DNA from: Serratia sp. FDAARGOS_506
GTDB taxonomy: Bacteria; Pseudomonadota; Gammaproteobacteria; Enterobacterales; Enterobacteriaceae
Reading direction: 5' to 3'
DNA: 64,000 bases
NCBI RefSeq assembly: GCF_003812745.1
Contig: NZ_CP033831.1
Location: 4,278,001 to 4,342,000 of the forward strand
Made by a program: the position numbers and the translations under genes. The notes under the pieces are model-generated. The model saw nothing but the letters and a program-made list of their open reading frames with translations, was not told where the DNA came from and ran no database searches. Of this stretch, positions 47,854 through 57,261 are shown in pieces (position 1 is the first letter of the stretch; each line of letters opens with the position of its first letter).

Positions 47854-48582
47854 TTTTAATTTCCTTAGCGTGCCTGTCCTGCACACTTTGTATAGAAATA
47901 TCAAAAAATGTTCAAGAAATTAAATGTAAACTCAACAGGTTGCATCCATTGGATATTGGCTTTTATAAAAATTTTCTGATTTCATTTTTTACATTAGCCC
48001 TTATTGAGGATGTTATGTTTATCCAAATGACTCTTTTTCCCTGTTGGCAACATGGATTTCTTTCATGGTTACCGTAAAATTCAAACGAACACCTCATTGA
48101 TTTAAAAAGAAAAAACTAACAATGTTGTTTGATTGTTAATCGAATAAAATTGTGAAATTTCATTCCGCGCCTTGAATTCATCCTGTTTTTCCACCTAATC
48201 TGATTGCCAGATAGACTACAAAAAGCCGAAAAAAACAGAATGAGAGTTATCTGATTTAACCCCGGCATTCATTCCACTCAGCAGGCGTAGCATCTAAGAC
48301 AAAACCCTATTGCTGATTTTATAACAATCGCACTAATTATGCCTTACCCACTCGGAAATTTCATTTAACCTGCGGGAAAGACATTAATACTTTAATGTAA
48401 GAATACTCTCAACAAAACGAAAAAACCGTGCAAATAATATAATCCCTTTGCGCGAAAGCATTCTGACATTGAGAGATAGTGCTATAAAAAAAGGAAAAAA
48501 TGGCAAGCGGAGATGAGAATTTTACCTAAAGACAGAAAATTTCACTGAGGAGGAGAGGAGAGAAGACTCGGGATGAACGAAA
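47854..48582. other. AT-rich intergenic region between regulator and narK
   Basis: About 730 bases without a convincing gene, much richer in A and T than the flanking nar genes. It should hold the promoter of the regulator gene, which is transcribed leftward. A perfect TGAAATTTCA palindrome lies at 48153-48162, with near-copies at 48355-48364 and 48535-48544. A 20-codon frame (48015-48077, plus) is probably chance. Such AT-rich segments are often bound by H-NS. Confidence 0.5.
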
Positions 48583-48608
48583 TATCCCTCCCCTGTCGGG
48601 AAGGGATA
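48583..48608 (-). terminator. Rho-independent terminator of narK
   Basis: Stem TATCCCTCCCC/GGGAAGGGATA (one mismatch, 4-base loop) begins 18 bases past the narK stop. The minus-strand transcript continues UUUCGUU, a modest U-run. It should end narK transcription before the AT-rich region. Confidence 0.65.
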
Positions 48609-48626
48609 GAGAAAACCATTTGGTAC

Positions 48627-50021
48627 TCAGGCCTTTTTCTTACGGCCATACACCGCCCAGGTGATCACCACGCACAGGATATAAAACACCAGGAACACCT
48701 TCATCGCCCCGGCAGGCGAACCGGTCAGCGCCAGCGAGGTGCCGAACGCCTGAGGAATGAAGAAGCCGCCGGCGGCGCCAATCGCCGAGATAAAGCCCAA
48801 TGCAGCGGCGGAATCTGTTACTGCTTCACGCTGTGCGCTCTCATCGCTGCCACCGGCCGCTTTGACGCGATCGACAGTGATTTTACGGAAAATGACGGCA
48901 ATCATTTGGAAAGTCGAGCCGCTGCCGAGGCCCGCGGTGAGGAACAGCACCATAAAGATGCCGTAGAAAGCGATGAACGAACCGCCCTCACCCGCATTCG
49001 GCAACGTCAGGAACAACAGTGCAGCGAAAACAGCCATCACCACAAAGTTGATCAACGTCACCCGCACGCCGCCGAAACGGTCAGACAGCGCACCGCCAAC
49101 CGGCCGCGCCAGCGCCCCGAGGAATGGCCCGAAGAACGCATAATGCAGGATAACCACGTCCGGGAACTGCGTTTTCGACAGCATGGCGAAACCGGCGGAG
49201 AAACCGATGAAGGATCCGAAGGTTGCGAGGTACAGCAGGCTCAGCATCCACAGATGCCCGCGCTTGAGCACCGGCAATTGCTGACGTAACGATGCCTTGG
49301 CCGCCGCCAGATCGTTCATGCCGAACCAGGCCGCCAGCGTGGCGACCAGCAGGAATGGCACCCAGACCCAGGCGGCATTTTCCAGCCACAGCTGGCCACC
49401 CTCTGCCTGATTTTGCGCCGTGCCGCCAAACAGGCCGAACAGGCTGAAAGAGATCGCCAGCGGCGCGACCAGCTGCATGACGCTGACGCCCAGATTCCCC
49501 AACCCGCCATTGAGGCCCAGTGCGCCGCCCTGACGCGCTTTCGGGAAGAAGAAGCTGATGTTGGCCATGCTGGAAGCAAAGTTGGCGCCGGCGAAACCGC
49601 ACAGTAGGGAAATGATGACGAACACGCTGTACGGCGTGCTGCTGTCCTGCACCGCAAATCCGAGCCACAGGCACGGCACCAGCAGGAAGCAGGTGCTGAT
49701 AGCGGTCCAGCGGCGGCCACCAAACAGCGGGATCACGAATGAATACGGTACGCGTAAAATAGCGCCCGAGACCGACGGCAGCGCTGTCAAAAGGAACAGC
49801 TGGTCAGTGGTGAAGTTGAAGCCGACCTTGTTCAGATTGACCGCAACGGCGCTGAACAGCATCCAGACGCAGAAGGCCAACAGCAGACAGGGAATGGAAA
49901 TCCACAGGTTGCGGGTGGCGATACGATGGCCACGCTGCTGCCAAAAGGCGCTGTCTTCAGGACGCCAGTCCTGAATCAGCGCACCGGTTTTCTTTGATGA
50001 AGGCGTTGCAAGTTGCGACAT
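48627..50021 (-). CDS. narK: Nitrate/nitrite antiporter NarK
   Basis: Major facilitator transporter that brings nitrate in and exports nitrite; 464 residues (E. coli 463), about twelve helices. Nitrate signature motifs are visible: LNGGLGNLGVSVMQ and LFLTAGLGSGSTFQM. PYSFVIPLFGGRRW in the first half and the conserved arginine pair region of the fold are also present. The start at 50021 (MSQLATPSSKKTG) has GAGG 5 bases upstream; an upstream in-frame ATG was rejected. Divergent from narX. A perfect FNR box precedes it. Confidence 0.96.
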   Translation of the reverse strand: MSQLATPSSKKTGALIQDWRPEDSAFWQQRGHRIATRNLWISIPCLLLAFCVWMLFSAVAVNLNKVGFNFTTDQLFLLTALPSVSGAILRVPYSFVIPLFGGRRWTAISTCFLLVPCLWLGFAVQDSSTPYSVFVIISLLCGFAGANFASSMANISFFFPKARQGGALGLNGGLGNLGVSVMQLVAPLAISFSLFGLFGGTAQNQAEGGQLWLENAAWVWVPFLLVATLAAWFGMNDLAAAKASLRQQLPVLKRGHLWMLSLLYLATFGSFIGFSAGFAMLSKTQFPDVVILHYAFFGPFLGALARPVGGALSDRFGGVRVTLINFVVMAVFAALLFLTLPNAGEGGSFIAFYGIFMVLFLTAGLGSGSTFQMIAVIFRKITVDRVKAAGGSDESAQREAVTDSAAALGFISAIGAAGGFFIPQAFGTSLALTGSPAGAMKVFLVFYILCVVITWAVYGRKKKA

Positions 50022-50082
50022 AAAAACCTCAGACACGGGGGGATCATTCCGCACACCCTAGGGGGCGGCCCCGGCGGCAAAG

Positions 50083-50096
50083 TTGATGTATATCAA
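50083..50096 (-). promoter_or_regulatory. FNR box of the narK promoter
   Basis: TTGATGTATATCAA is a perfect FNR site centred at 50089.5. Placing it at -41.5 gives a start near 50048, a 26-base leader to narK and a -10 at TAGGGT (50055-50060, minus strand). FNR activation of narK is well known in E. coli. It is palindromic, so a weak effect on the divergent narX is possible. Confidence 0.85.
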
Positions 50097-50141
50097 CCCG
50101 AGTGCAAGTAGTTGGCGACGTAAATAGCGCCTTCATCCCCT

Positions 50142-50157
50142 TAGGGGTACGCCCCTA
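50142..50157. promoter_or_regulatory. NarL-like heptamer inside an inverted repeat
   Basis: On the minus strand TACCCCT (50143-50149) matches the NarL heptamer TACYNMT at all positions. It forms one arm of a perfect 6-bp inverted repeat TAGGGG-N4-CCCCTA (50142-50157). It lies about 98 bases upstream of the predicted narK start, close to where NarL acts on narK in E. coli. The arrangement is not the classical 7-2-7. Confidence 0.5.
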
Positions 50158-50373
50158 TTAAAAATTAAATTAATTAAAATCAACGCATTGAAAATAAAAC
50201 ACTCATCACTTTCATCGTCCCGCCCCGCCATCGGAAACTAATGGGTACTTCATTCGAGGTATGGGGTTATGCTCAGGGATAATCAAAAATACGGCTGAAT
50301 CGTTACTTGTTTACCCCCGCCGCCGCCTTCGCCCCTGAGCTTCAGCGGCGCCAAATGCCAGGAATCCGCGCTT

Positions 50374-52158
50374 ATGAAACGCCTGTTGGCTCCGCTTTCG
50401 ATCGTAAATCAGGTCGCCCTGCTGATGTTGCTGTCGGGCATTCTGGGCGTGGCCGGCATGGGGATTTCCGCCTGGATGTCGCAGAGCATTCAGGGCAACG
50501 CACACGCCATCAACAAGGCCGGTTCGCTGCGTATGCAAAGTTACCGGCTGCTGGCGCAGGTGCCGCTGGATGAACGGCACGAAACGCTGATCCGGGAGCT
50601 GGAGCGCGACGAAAACAGCCCCGACCTGCAGCGTTCGGTGGAACAGGAGGGATTGACACAACCTTTCAACGCCTTGCGCGACTATTGGCAACAAACCTTG
50701 CAACCTCGCCTGCGAACCGCACAGCGCCCGGCCGACGCCGCGCCGCAGGTGGCGCACTTCGTACAGCTGCTGGATAAGCTGGTCTCGGATATCGACAGGC
50801 AAACCGAGCGTCGCCTGCTGATGGTGACGCTGGTGCAGGCCGGCTTCATCGCGCTGACCCTGCTGCTGCTGATCGGTACCACCTGCTACCTGCGCCGCCG
50901 GTTGCTGCATCCGTGGCGACAGCTGGTGGAGATGGCGTTGGCGGTAGGCCGCGGCGATTTTAGCCGCCGCTTTGCGCAGCGTGGCCACCAGGATGAAATG
51001 GCGTCGCTTGGCGGCGCGTTGAACACCATGTCCGACGAGCTGTCGGCCACCTATAGCGGGCTCGAGCAGCGCGTGGCCGAGAAGACCGCCGACCTGCAGC
51101 AGAAAAATCAGGTGCTGAGCTTCCTCTACCGAGCCAGCCGCCTGCTGCACGCCAGCGAGCCGCTGTGCAGCCGCCTGACGCCGCTGCTCAACCAACTGCA
51201 AACCCTGACGCCGCTGCGCGCCATTCAGGTACGGCTGTATGAAAACGACAGCCGGGAACCGTTGTTGCAGCTGAGCGGCAACCAGCCGCTGCGGCCGGAG
51301 CATTGCCATAACCCGGTATGCAGCGCCTGCCTGAACGACAGCGACCGCCAGCTTCCCGACAATCCGTCGCTGAGCTGGAGCCTGAGCGACAAGCTCGGCG
51401 ACTACGGCGTAATCGTGGCGCAGCATGCGCCGCAACAGCCGCTGAACGATGAGCACCGCCAACTGATCAACACCCTGGTAGAACAGTTAACCAGCGTGCT
51501 GGCCATCGAACGTCAGGTCGACCACCAGCAGCAGCTGATGTTGATGGAAGAACGGGCGGCAATCGCCCGCGAGCTGCACGACTCCATCGCCCAATCGCTC
51601 TCCTGCCTGAAGATGCAAATCGCCTGCCTGCAGATGCAGGGCGAAACACTCTCGTCCGCCAGCCAGGCGCTGGTGCAACAGATGCGCGAAGAGCTGAACG
51701 GCGCCTATCGCCAGCTGCGTGAGCTGCTGACCACCTTCCGCCTGCAGTTGACCGAACCGGGCCTGCTGGCGGCGTTGCAATCGACGGTCGCGGAGTTCAA
51801 TCCCAAATTGGGTCTGACCATCCATCTCGATTACCAACTGGGGCCGCGCACGGTGCCCGCCTACCAGGCCATTCACCTGCTGCAGATCGCCCGCGAGGCG
51901 CTCAGCAACATCCTTAAGCATGCCGCCGCCAGCCAGGTGAGCATTCAGGTCATCAACAAACGGGGCGAAGTGACCCTGAGCGTATGCGACAACGGACGCG
52001 GCCTGCCGGCCGAGACTTCCCGCCCCGACCATTACGGCTTGATCATCATGCGCGATCGCGCCAAGAGCCTGCACGGCCGCTGCGACATTTTACCGCGCAG
52101 CGGCGGCGGCACCGAGGTGCGGGTCAGCTTCACGCCGGATAACCACGCCATCGACTAA
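50374..52158 (+). CDS. narX: Nitrate/nitrite sensor histidine kinase NarX
   Basis: Inner-membrane sensor of nitrate, 594 residues (E. coli 598). TM1 (about 13-33) is followed by the P-box [17 protein letters not shown] (46-62), which binds nitrate; TM2 is about 150-171, then a HAMP domain. A central cysteine cluster CHNPVCSAC (311-319) matches E. coli NarX. The H-box [20 protein letters not shown] contains phospho-acceptor His402, and the ATPase domain has [17 protein letters not shown] and GGGTEV. It phosphorylates NarL, encoded 10 bases downstream. AGGA stands about 10 bases before the ATG, rather far. Confidence 0.96.
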   Translation: MKRLLAPLSIVNQVALLMLLSGILGVAGMGISAWMSQSIQGNAHAINKAGSLRMQSYRLLAQVPLDERHETLIRELERDENSPDLQRSVEQEGLTQPFNALRDYWQQTLQPRLRTAQRPADAAPQVAHFVQLLDKLVSDIDRQTERRLLMVTLVQAGFIALTLLLLIGTTCYLRRRLLHPWRQLVEMALAVGRGDFSRRFAQRGHQDEMASLGGALNTMSDELSATYSGLEQRVAEKTADLQQKNQVLSFLYRASRLLHASEPLCSRLTPLLNQLQTLTPLRAIQVRLYENDSREPLLQLSGNQPLRPEHCHNPVCSACLNDSDRQLPDNPSLSWSLSDKLGDYGVIVAQHAPQQPLNDEHRQLINTLVEQLTSVLAIERQVDHQQQLMLMEERAAIARELHDSIAQSLSCLKMQIACLQMQGETLSSASQALVQQMREELNGAYRQLRELLTTFRLQLTEPGLLAALQSTVAEFNPKLGLTIHLDYQLGPRTVPAYQAIHLLQIAREALSNILKHAAASQVSIQVINKRGEVTLSVCDNGRGLPAETSRPDHYGLIIMRDRAKSLHGRCDILPRSGGGTEVRVSFTPDNHAID

Positions 52159-52168
52159 CGGAGACACC

Positions 52169-52819
52169 ATGACGACAGAAACCGCCGCCACAATCTTACT
52201 GATCGACGACCACCCGATGCTGCGCAACGGCGTAAAACAGCTGATTGGCATGGACGCTCGCCTGCAGGTCATCGCCGAAGCCAGCAACGGTGAACAAGGG
52301 GTCGCGCTGGCGGAACAGCACGATCCGGATCTGATCCTGCTCGACCTGAACATGCCCGGCATCAACGGGCTGGAAACGCTGGATCGCTTACGCCAAACCG
52401 ACCTGTCAGGACGCGTCGTGGTGTTCAGCGTGTCCAACCATGAAGACGATGTCGTCAGCGCGCTCAAACGCGGCGCCGACGGCTATCTGTTGAAAGATAT
52501 GGAGCCGGAGGATCTGCTGAAAGCGCTGCATCAGGCGGCGGCCGGGCAGATGGTGCTGAGCGAGACGCTGACGCCAATCCTCGCCGCCAGCCTGCGGGAA
52601 AACCGCCCCAGCGCCGATCGCGATATTCAGCAATTGACGCCGCGCGAGCGGGATATCCTGAAGCTGATCGCTCAGGGGCTGCCGAACAAACTGATCGCCC
52701 GCCGCCTGACCATCACCGAAAGCACCGTCAAGGTGCACGTCAAACACCTGCTGAAAAAGATGAAGCTAAAATCCCGCGTCGAGGCGGCCGTGTGGGTGCT
52801 GCAGGGTAAAAACGGTTAA
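52169..52819 (+). CDS. narL: Nitrate/nitrite response regulator NarL
   Basis: DNA-binding response regulator, 216 residues. The receiver has DDHP (acidic pair, 13-16), phospho-acceptor Asp59 ([10 protein letters not shown]), and Lys108-like [11 protein letters not shown]. The C-terminal LuxR-type helix-turn-helix ([43 protein letters not shown]) binds TACYNMT heptamers at narG, narK and others. Its TAA stop overlaps the TAA of convergent ychO in one TTAA tetranucleotide (52816-52819). Forms an operon with narX. Confidence 0.96.
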   Translation: MTTETAATILLIDDHPMLRNGVKQLIGMDARLQVIAEASNGEQGVALAEQHDPDLILLDLNMPGINGLETLDRLRQTDLSGRVVVFSVSNHEDDVVSALKRGADGYLLKDMEPEDLLKALHQAAAGQMVLSETLTPILAASLRENRPSADRDIQQLTPRERDILKLIAQGLPNKLIARRLTITESTVKVHVKHLLKKMKLKSRVEAAVWVLQGKNG

Positions 52820-54327
52820 TCGCCGCCGTACAGCGGCCCGGTTTGCGCCGGAATGGGCGGCGGCGTCAGGGTTTTGATCGGCGGCAGGTCCGCGTCTTCC
52901 CCGGTGGTCGCCGTCAGCGGCGGCGCCACTTTCAGCTCTATCCAGTTGGACGTCACGCGCTGCTGTTTATCGTCTTCCAGCGTGACCGACAACCGATAGC
53001 TGTTGGCGGCACCCGGCGCGTCATCCCACGGCGGCACAATCGCCGTCCAGCCCTGCGGATCGTTGGCATTATGCGGCGGCGTCAGGCTCAGCGCCTGCGT
53101 ATCCCCCTGCCAACTGACGTGAGAAATCCCATTCAATGCCTTGATCTCCAGCACCAGCGGCACGGTTTCTCCCGCCTGCAGGCTCCACGGCGGCGTGGCG
53201 AGGAACACCTGCAGTGTCTTGCGCTGGCGGAACTCCAGCACCGGCACGTTCTTGCGTTCGATAGGATCGTAGCGGCTGCCGCGCAGCGACTTGGCCTGCG
53301 CCACGTACTCCGGCGAAATCTGCTTCACCAGCGGTACGCCGAGCCGATAGCTCAACGCCAGTTCAACCTGGTCCTGGCTCTGCCCGCCCGCGCCAATCTT
53401 GTGCAACGCCTTCATCGTCACCAGCGGTACCGGGGTGTAATTGAGTCCCAGCTGCATCGCGCGCGGATCATTTTGCTTTTTGCCGCTGCCGAACAGATCG
53501 ACATTGTCGCCCAGGTACTGCTCATAGCTGAGCGAACCGCCGATCTGGCGGTAAAACGGCAAGTAGCCTTGCGTCGTGATTTCGTAACCGCGTGCCGGAC
53601 GGCTGAAAAACACCCCGTCGCCGGGCTGCTGCGACAGCGCCGACAGCGGGTAGTAATAGTTGGTGGAGAAACGCAGGTAGTCTCCCCAGGCTTCCGCACC
53701 GACGCTGCCGCGATTGCGCTGCCGGGCGAAATCGCTGTCGAGCGCCGTGTTGTAGCCCAGCAGCCAGTCGCCGACGATCCAGCGCTGCCCCAGCGCAAAA
53801 TTACCCAGCGCCCCGGCGCTTTGCTGCAGCCAGCCGATCTGGCTGTAGGTCAGCAATCCGTCGACGTCGTACAGCGGGCTGAATAACTGCCCGTTGCTGC
53901 CGGTAAAGTCGCCCTCGCCGGTCATCTTCAGCGATAACCGGGCAGTGCCCAGCGGCGACAACAGTTCCTGCGCCTGTTGCTGCAAAGCGCCCGTCGCCTG
54001 GCCCAGCAAATAGTCCTCGGCGCGGCTGCGCATCTGCTGACGTGAAACGTTATTCAGATCTTTTTCGCCGAGCTGTTTGGCCATCTCGGCCCACTGCTTT
54101 TCGCGCGCGGCGTCGTCGGGCGCGCCGCCCAGCTCCGGCAAGTTTTTGGCCGGATCCGCGGCTTGCTGCTCGGAAGGACTTACGGTATCCGGCGCCGGTG
54201 GCGACTCAGCGTACACGGGCAACGCGCCGGCCAGCCACACCAGCGGCCCGGCCAGCCACGCCGTCTGGCGGCAGCGCCAGAGTCTTTTTTGGGTCTTGAT
54301 GAGTATTGCCTGAATCACGTCTTTCAT
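52816..54327 (-). CDS. ychO: Inverse-autotransporter-like outer-membrane protein YchO
   Basis: Invasin/intimin-type beta-barrel protein of 503 residues, with no long passenger. A signal peptide ([20 protein letters not shown], cleavage near 41) precedes the inverse-autotransporter barrel ([76 protein letters not shown]) and an Ig-like C-terminal region. It lies beside narL as in E. coli. The ribosome site is weak: GGTG just before the ATG; AAGGAG is 18 bases upstream. Confidence 0.9.
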   Translation of the reverse strand: MKDVIQAILIKTQKRLWRCRQTAWLAGPLVWLAGALPVYAESPPAPDTVSPSEQQAADPAKNLPELGGAPDDAAREKQWAEMAKQLGEKDLNNVSRQQMRSRAEDYLLGQATGALQQQAQELLSPLGTARLSLKMTGEGDFTGSNGQLFSPLYDVDGLLTYSQIGWLQQSAGALGNFALGQRWIVGDWLLGYNTALDSDFARQRNRGSVGAEAWGDYLRFSTNYYYPLSALSQQPGDGVFFSRPARGYEITTQGYLPFYRQIGGSLSYEQYLGDNVDLFGSGKKQNDPRAMQLGLNYTPVPLVTMKALHKIGAGGQSQDQVELALSYRLGVPLVKQISPEYVAQAKSLRGSRYDPIERKNVPVLEFRQRKTLQVFLATPPWSLQAGETVPLVLEIKALNGISHVSWQGDTQALSLTPPHNANDPQGWTAIVPPWDDAPGAANSYRLSVTLEDDKQQRVTSNWIELKVAPPLTATTGEDADLPPIKTLTPPPIPAQTGPLYGGD

Positions 54328-54754
54328 GACACCGTTGGCTTATCTCCTTCCTGGAATACACCAACTCACTGCTTTGCCGCCGCTTTTCCCGCGGCAGATC
54401 TGAAAAAACTCGCGCCCCCGGCCTGGCGGGTGCGCCTCTCCCTTAAGCCTAGCGGCTTGACGAGCAGAAACAATAGGATAAACCCCAATCGCACCTTGTG
54501 ACGCCGTCACATAGTGCCATTAACTCGGCCACGCCGTTCACCCAGTGAATTCATACCATTTTAGCGCCAATTTTGCCGAAAAAACGTGCGGTAAAAGCTG
54601 CGAGCCGACACGTAGATGCTTGTTTCATCATGCAATACGCCAAGCCACGTTGCGAACAACCACGCATATCCGGCAGAGCACCGCGTTTCATCCCGATGAA
54701 ATGTGCATTTTGCCGTTATTTTAAACGTCTGTTTTACGGCTGGCGGAACCCTGA
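54328..54754. other. Intergenic region between ychO and the prepilin peptidase gene
   Basis: 427 bases without a convincing gene. It must contain the divergent promoters of ychO and the peptidase. I see a few short ATG-starting frames but none with a good ribosome site and family similarity. No hairpin with a U-run was found. Confidence 0.4.
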
Positions 54755-55423
54755 ATGTTTATTCCTTTACTGTGGCAAGCGCTGTTTTTCACCGCGCTGC
54801 TGTCAGCAGGCATGGTTGCCTTCTCGCTCATCACCTGGCTGGAACGAACGGAGTACGTACGCGCCAACCCGCCGAGATTGCGCCGCTGCAGCCTGCTGCT
54901 GACAGCCTTCGGTTTAGCATTGGCGACATTGCCCTTCGACCTGCCGGCAGCGCACCGGCTGTGGCTGCCACCGGCCGCGGCGCTGCTGATCGCCCTGAGC
55001 TGGCTCGACTGGCGCCACCGATGGCTGCCGGACCGGCTCACCCAGCCACTGTTGTGGAGCGGGCTGCTGTGTAACCTTGACGCCCGCTGGGCGCCGCTGG
55101 ACGATGCGGTTATCGGCGCTGTGGCCGGTTACGGCGCGCTGTGGCTGCTCAACGCGCTTTATCGGCAGGCGCGGCGACGTAACGGCATCGGTCAGGGTGA
55201 TTTCAAACTGTTGGCGGCACTAGGCGCCTGGCTCGGTTGGACGACGTTGCCGCTGTTGCTCTGCCTGGCGGCGGCGTTCGGGTTAAGCCTGGCTGTAGCG
55301 CACGGCCTGCATAACCGCCGCGCCTGGCGAACGCCGCAACCTTTCGGTATCGCCTTGGCGGTGGCCGGCTGGCTGCAGCTCTTGATGGACGCCGACCAAA
55401 ATACGCCGGCGCTGTTCGGTTAG
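54755..55423 (+). CDS. Type IV prepilin peptidase-like protein (A24, short form)
   Basis: Inner-membrane aspartic protease of 222 residues, about seven helices. The two catalytic-aspartate motifs are intact: LDWRHRWLPD (Asp85 with Asp93) and GIGQGDFKLLAALGAWLG (Asp149), both typical of GspO/PilD peptidases. The N-terminal cysteine-rich methyltransferase domain of bifunctional prepilin peptidases is missing, so it is a cleavage-only form. No pilin or type II secretion gene is near. It converges with the beta-helix gene and their stops overlap (TTAG, 55420-55423). AGGCGGAA stands 6 bases before the ATG. Confidence 0.8.
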   Translation: MFIPLLWQALFFTALLSAGMVAFSLITWLERTEYVRANPPRLRRCSLLLTAFGLALATLPFDLPAAHRLWLPPAAALLIALSWLDWRHRWLPDRLTQPLLWSGLLCNLDARWAPLDDAVIGAVAGYGALWLLNALYRQARRRNGIGQGDFKLLAALGAWLGWTTLPLLLCLAAAFGLSLAVAHGLHNRRAWRTPQPFGIALAVAGWLQLLMDADQNTPALFG

Positions 55424-57030
55424 TTCTTCAGTGCCTCGATCAGCCGGTTGAGCAATCCGGCCACTTCTGCCGTGCTGGCCGTTGTCGGATTGGCCAGCGG
55501 CTGGATCACCGCGAGTTTGGTCGTGGATAACACCTCGTCGCTACGGATTTCCAACGCATCGGAGGGAGGCGTGCTCAACGAAGCGCCGTCCGGCCGCCAG
55601 TAACTGCCACGCGTAGTCTGCACCTGATAGCTGCCAAAGCCGAAATCCTTCTCGACGCGATAATATATTTCGCAGCTCAACGGCCCGGTGCGCCGCAACA
55701 TAAAGGCGCCTTTCGCGCTATAGCTACCTTTATTGACGACAAAGGCGGTCGCCTGCGAAGACAGATCGAACGTGATATATAAATCGCACGCCAGCACCTT
55801 GGTGCTGACGCCCTGCTGAAGCGTAATGTGCGTTGTGGGTTGCCGATCCGGCGCGGTCAGTGTGCCTAAAAAAGTCCACGATGGCTGTTTCGAGATATTA
55901 CGCGGCAAATGATTGCTGGTGGAGGAAGGGGCAATCCCCCGCTCGCCCAGACTGTACATCGTTTCGACCCCGCTTAAAAACGACGTAACGTCAACGCTGC
56001 TTTTGCCGGCCACCGGGATGCCGCCGTTGTATACGTTACTGAAAGTTACCTCGGTATTGTTGTTACAGGCGGCGATTGCCATCGGGAAAGGCGTCTTCGA
56101 ACCGCTGTAAAGATTCAACTGACCGATATCCCAACGGGATTCGTTAATGAATCGGCACAACACGCCCCCGCTCTCCACGTTCTGCGCGTCCTGGATATTG
56201 ATATTGCCTATCGTGCCCTGAGCAAAGTTGGTGGACAGCACGCTGACGCTGGCGGCACGCTGCGTGTTGCGGTTCTCACAGCCCAATGAATTGATCGTGC
56301 CGTTAAAATCCTTGAAAGAGTAGATATCGCCGGTGCAGTCATCCGCGGCCAACGAGCCGATGGTGGAATAGAACCCTGAAATTCTGAACGCAGTGCCCTT
56401 GGCGTGAGCGGCGTAGAGCCCATCGATAAAGTTGGTGGTGCCGGACTTGTTCATCCACAGCACACCATCTCCCGGGCGATTGGCGTTAGCTTCCATCTGC
56501 ACGTTCACCAGCCAGTTAATGAACATGTCGCCCGACACAAACAGCGAATAACCGCCAACCTTGGTGTAGATGTCACGGATATCAAACTTCGTCATATTGA
56601 GATCGCTGAACCATACGCCGTGGGTATCGTCTGCGCCGGTATCATCCCGCAACGTCAAGCCGTGCAGCGTCAGATTGGCGAAGCCTTTCACCACGATCAC
56701 CGCTTTCTTCGTTTCGCCTTGTTCATTGGTATAACTGCTGTCCGCAGTCTTGACGATTTTGGTCGCCCGCCCCAACCCGACCACCCGCAAGCCGATGCCG
56801 CCGTAGATGTCCGTTGTCGTTTGAATGAGTACATGCCCGGCGACCGTATACACCCGTTTACCCAGGGACAACGTGCCGCCGGCTTGCAGCGCCGCCGCCG
56901 CCGCTTTGTTGATCGCCGGCCCCCAGTTGCTGCCGTCGCTGTCCTGATAAAACTGTTCCGGCGTCACAACCTCACCGGTGGCGAGCAAGGTTGCTGCGCG
57001 CTCAACTGAAACGTTTTCGTTATTGTCCAT
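55420..57030 (-). CDS. Right-handed beta-helix (tailspike/pectate-lyase-like) protein
   Basis: A 536-residue protein without a signal peptide. Residues about 35-100 have the N-terminal turn of pectate-lyase-3/tailspike beta helices (SDGSNWGPAINKAAAAALQAGGTLSLGKRVYTV). Repeating coils follow to about 400 (FANLTLHGLTLRDDTGADDTHGVWFSDLNM, TIGSLAADDCTGDIYSFKDFNG). A C-terminal beta-rich domain and a helix (AEVAGLLNRLIEALKN) complete it. Phage tailspikes and polysaccharide lyases share this fold, but no phage gene is near. AGGAG precedes the ATG by 5 bases. Polysaccharide binding or cleavage is inferred. Confidence 0.72.
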   Translation of the reverse strand: MDNNENVSVERAATLLATGEVVTPEQFYQDSDGSNWGPAINKAAAAALQAGGTLSLGKRVYTVAGHVLIQTTTDIYGGIGLRVVGLGRATKIVKTADSSYTNEQGETKKAVIVVKGFANLTLHGLTLRDDTGADDTHGVWFSDLNMTKFDIRDIYTKVGGYSLFVSGDMFINWLVNVQMEANANRPGDGVLWMNKSGTTNFIDGLYAAHAKGTAFRISGFYSTIGSLAADDCTGDIYSFKDFNGTINSLGCENRNTQRAASVSVLSTNFAQGTIGNINIQDAQNVESGGVLCRFINESRWDIGQLNLYSGSKTPFPMAIAACNNNTEVTFSNVYNGGIPVAGKSSVDVTSFLSGVETMYSLGERGIAPSSTSNHLPRNISKQPSWTFLGTLTAPDRQPTTHITLQQGVSTKVLACDLYITFDLSSQATAFVVNKGSYSAKGAFMLRRTGPLSCEIYYRVEKDFGFGSYQVQTTRGSYWRPDGASLSTPPSDALEIRSDEVLSTTKLAVIQPLANPTTASTAEVAGLLNRLIEALKN

Positions 57031-57050
57031 AATCTCTCCTGACATGATGT

Positions 57051-57068
57051 GTCCGCATCAATGCGGAC
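57051..57068 (-). other. Hairpin in the leader of the beta-helix gene
   Basis: GTCCGCAT and ATGCGGAC form a perfect 8-bp inverted repeat with a 2-base centre, ending 20 bases before the ATG. It could be a leader stem, an operator, or the end of the upstream substrate-binding-protein mRNA. No U-run follows. Confidence 0.4.
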
Positions 57069-57136
57069 GGTGGCGGTGGACGGCATAACCAACGCCGTCT
57101 TGCAATCCCAACCTATCATCGTCACGTGAGCACGTT

Positions 57137-57148
57137 ATGAAATTTCAT
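57137..57148. promoter_or_regulatory. ATGAAATTTCAT palindrome upstream of the beta-helix gene
   Basis: A perfect 12-bp palindrome about 107 bases before the ATG of the beta-helix gene, followed by TTTATTTCACT. Its TGAAATTTCA core is identical to the palindrome at 48153-48162 upstream of the CadC-like regulator. It could be a shared operator. AT-rich palindromes also occur by chance. Confidence 0.4.
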
Positions 57149-57261
57149 TTTATTTCACTCTGACACAACACCTCGTAATTCGTGGTTGCAACAGCACGCA
57201 AGTTCACACGCTGTCGACCTTCGACGCGACACAAAGCTCGGCCAGGCGCGCGGCGCTGTCG

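Noticed and set aside
48015-48077. A 20-codon frame (plus) with GAGGA upstream in the AT-rich region before narK
   Set aside because: Composition is unremarkable, it is isolated, and chance frames of this size are expected in 700 AT-rich bases.
55420-57030. Prophage remnant call for the beta-helix gene
   Set aside because: No integrase, tail, lysis or attachment-site sequence is seen on either side; neighbours are a peptidase gene and an ABC importer.
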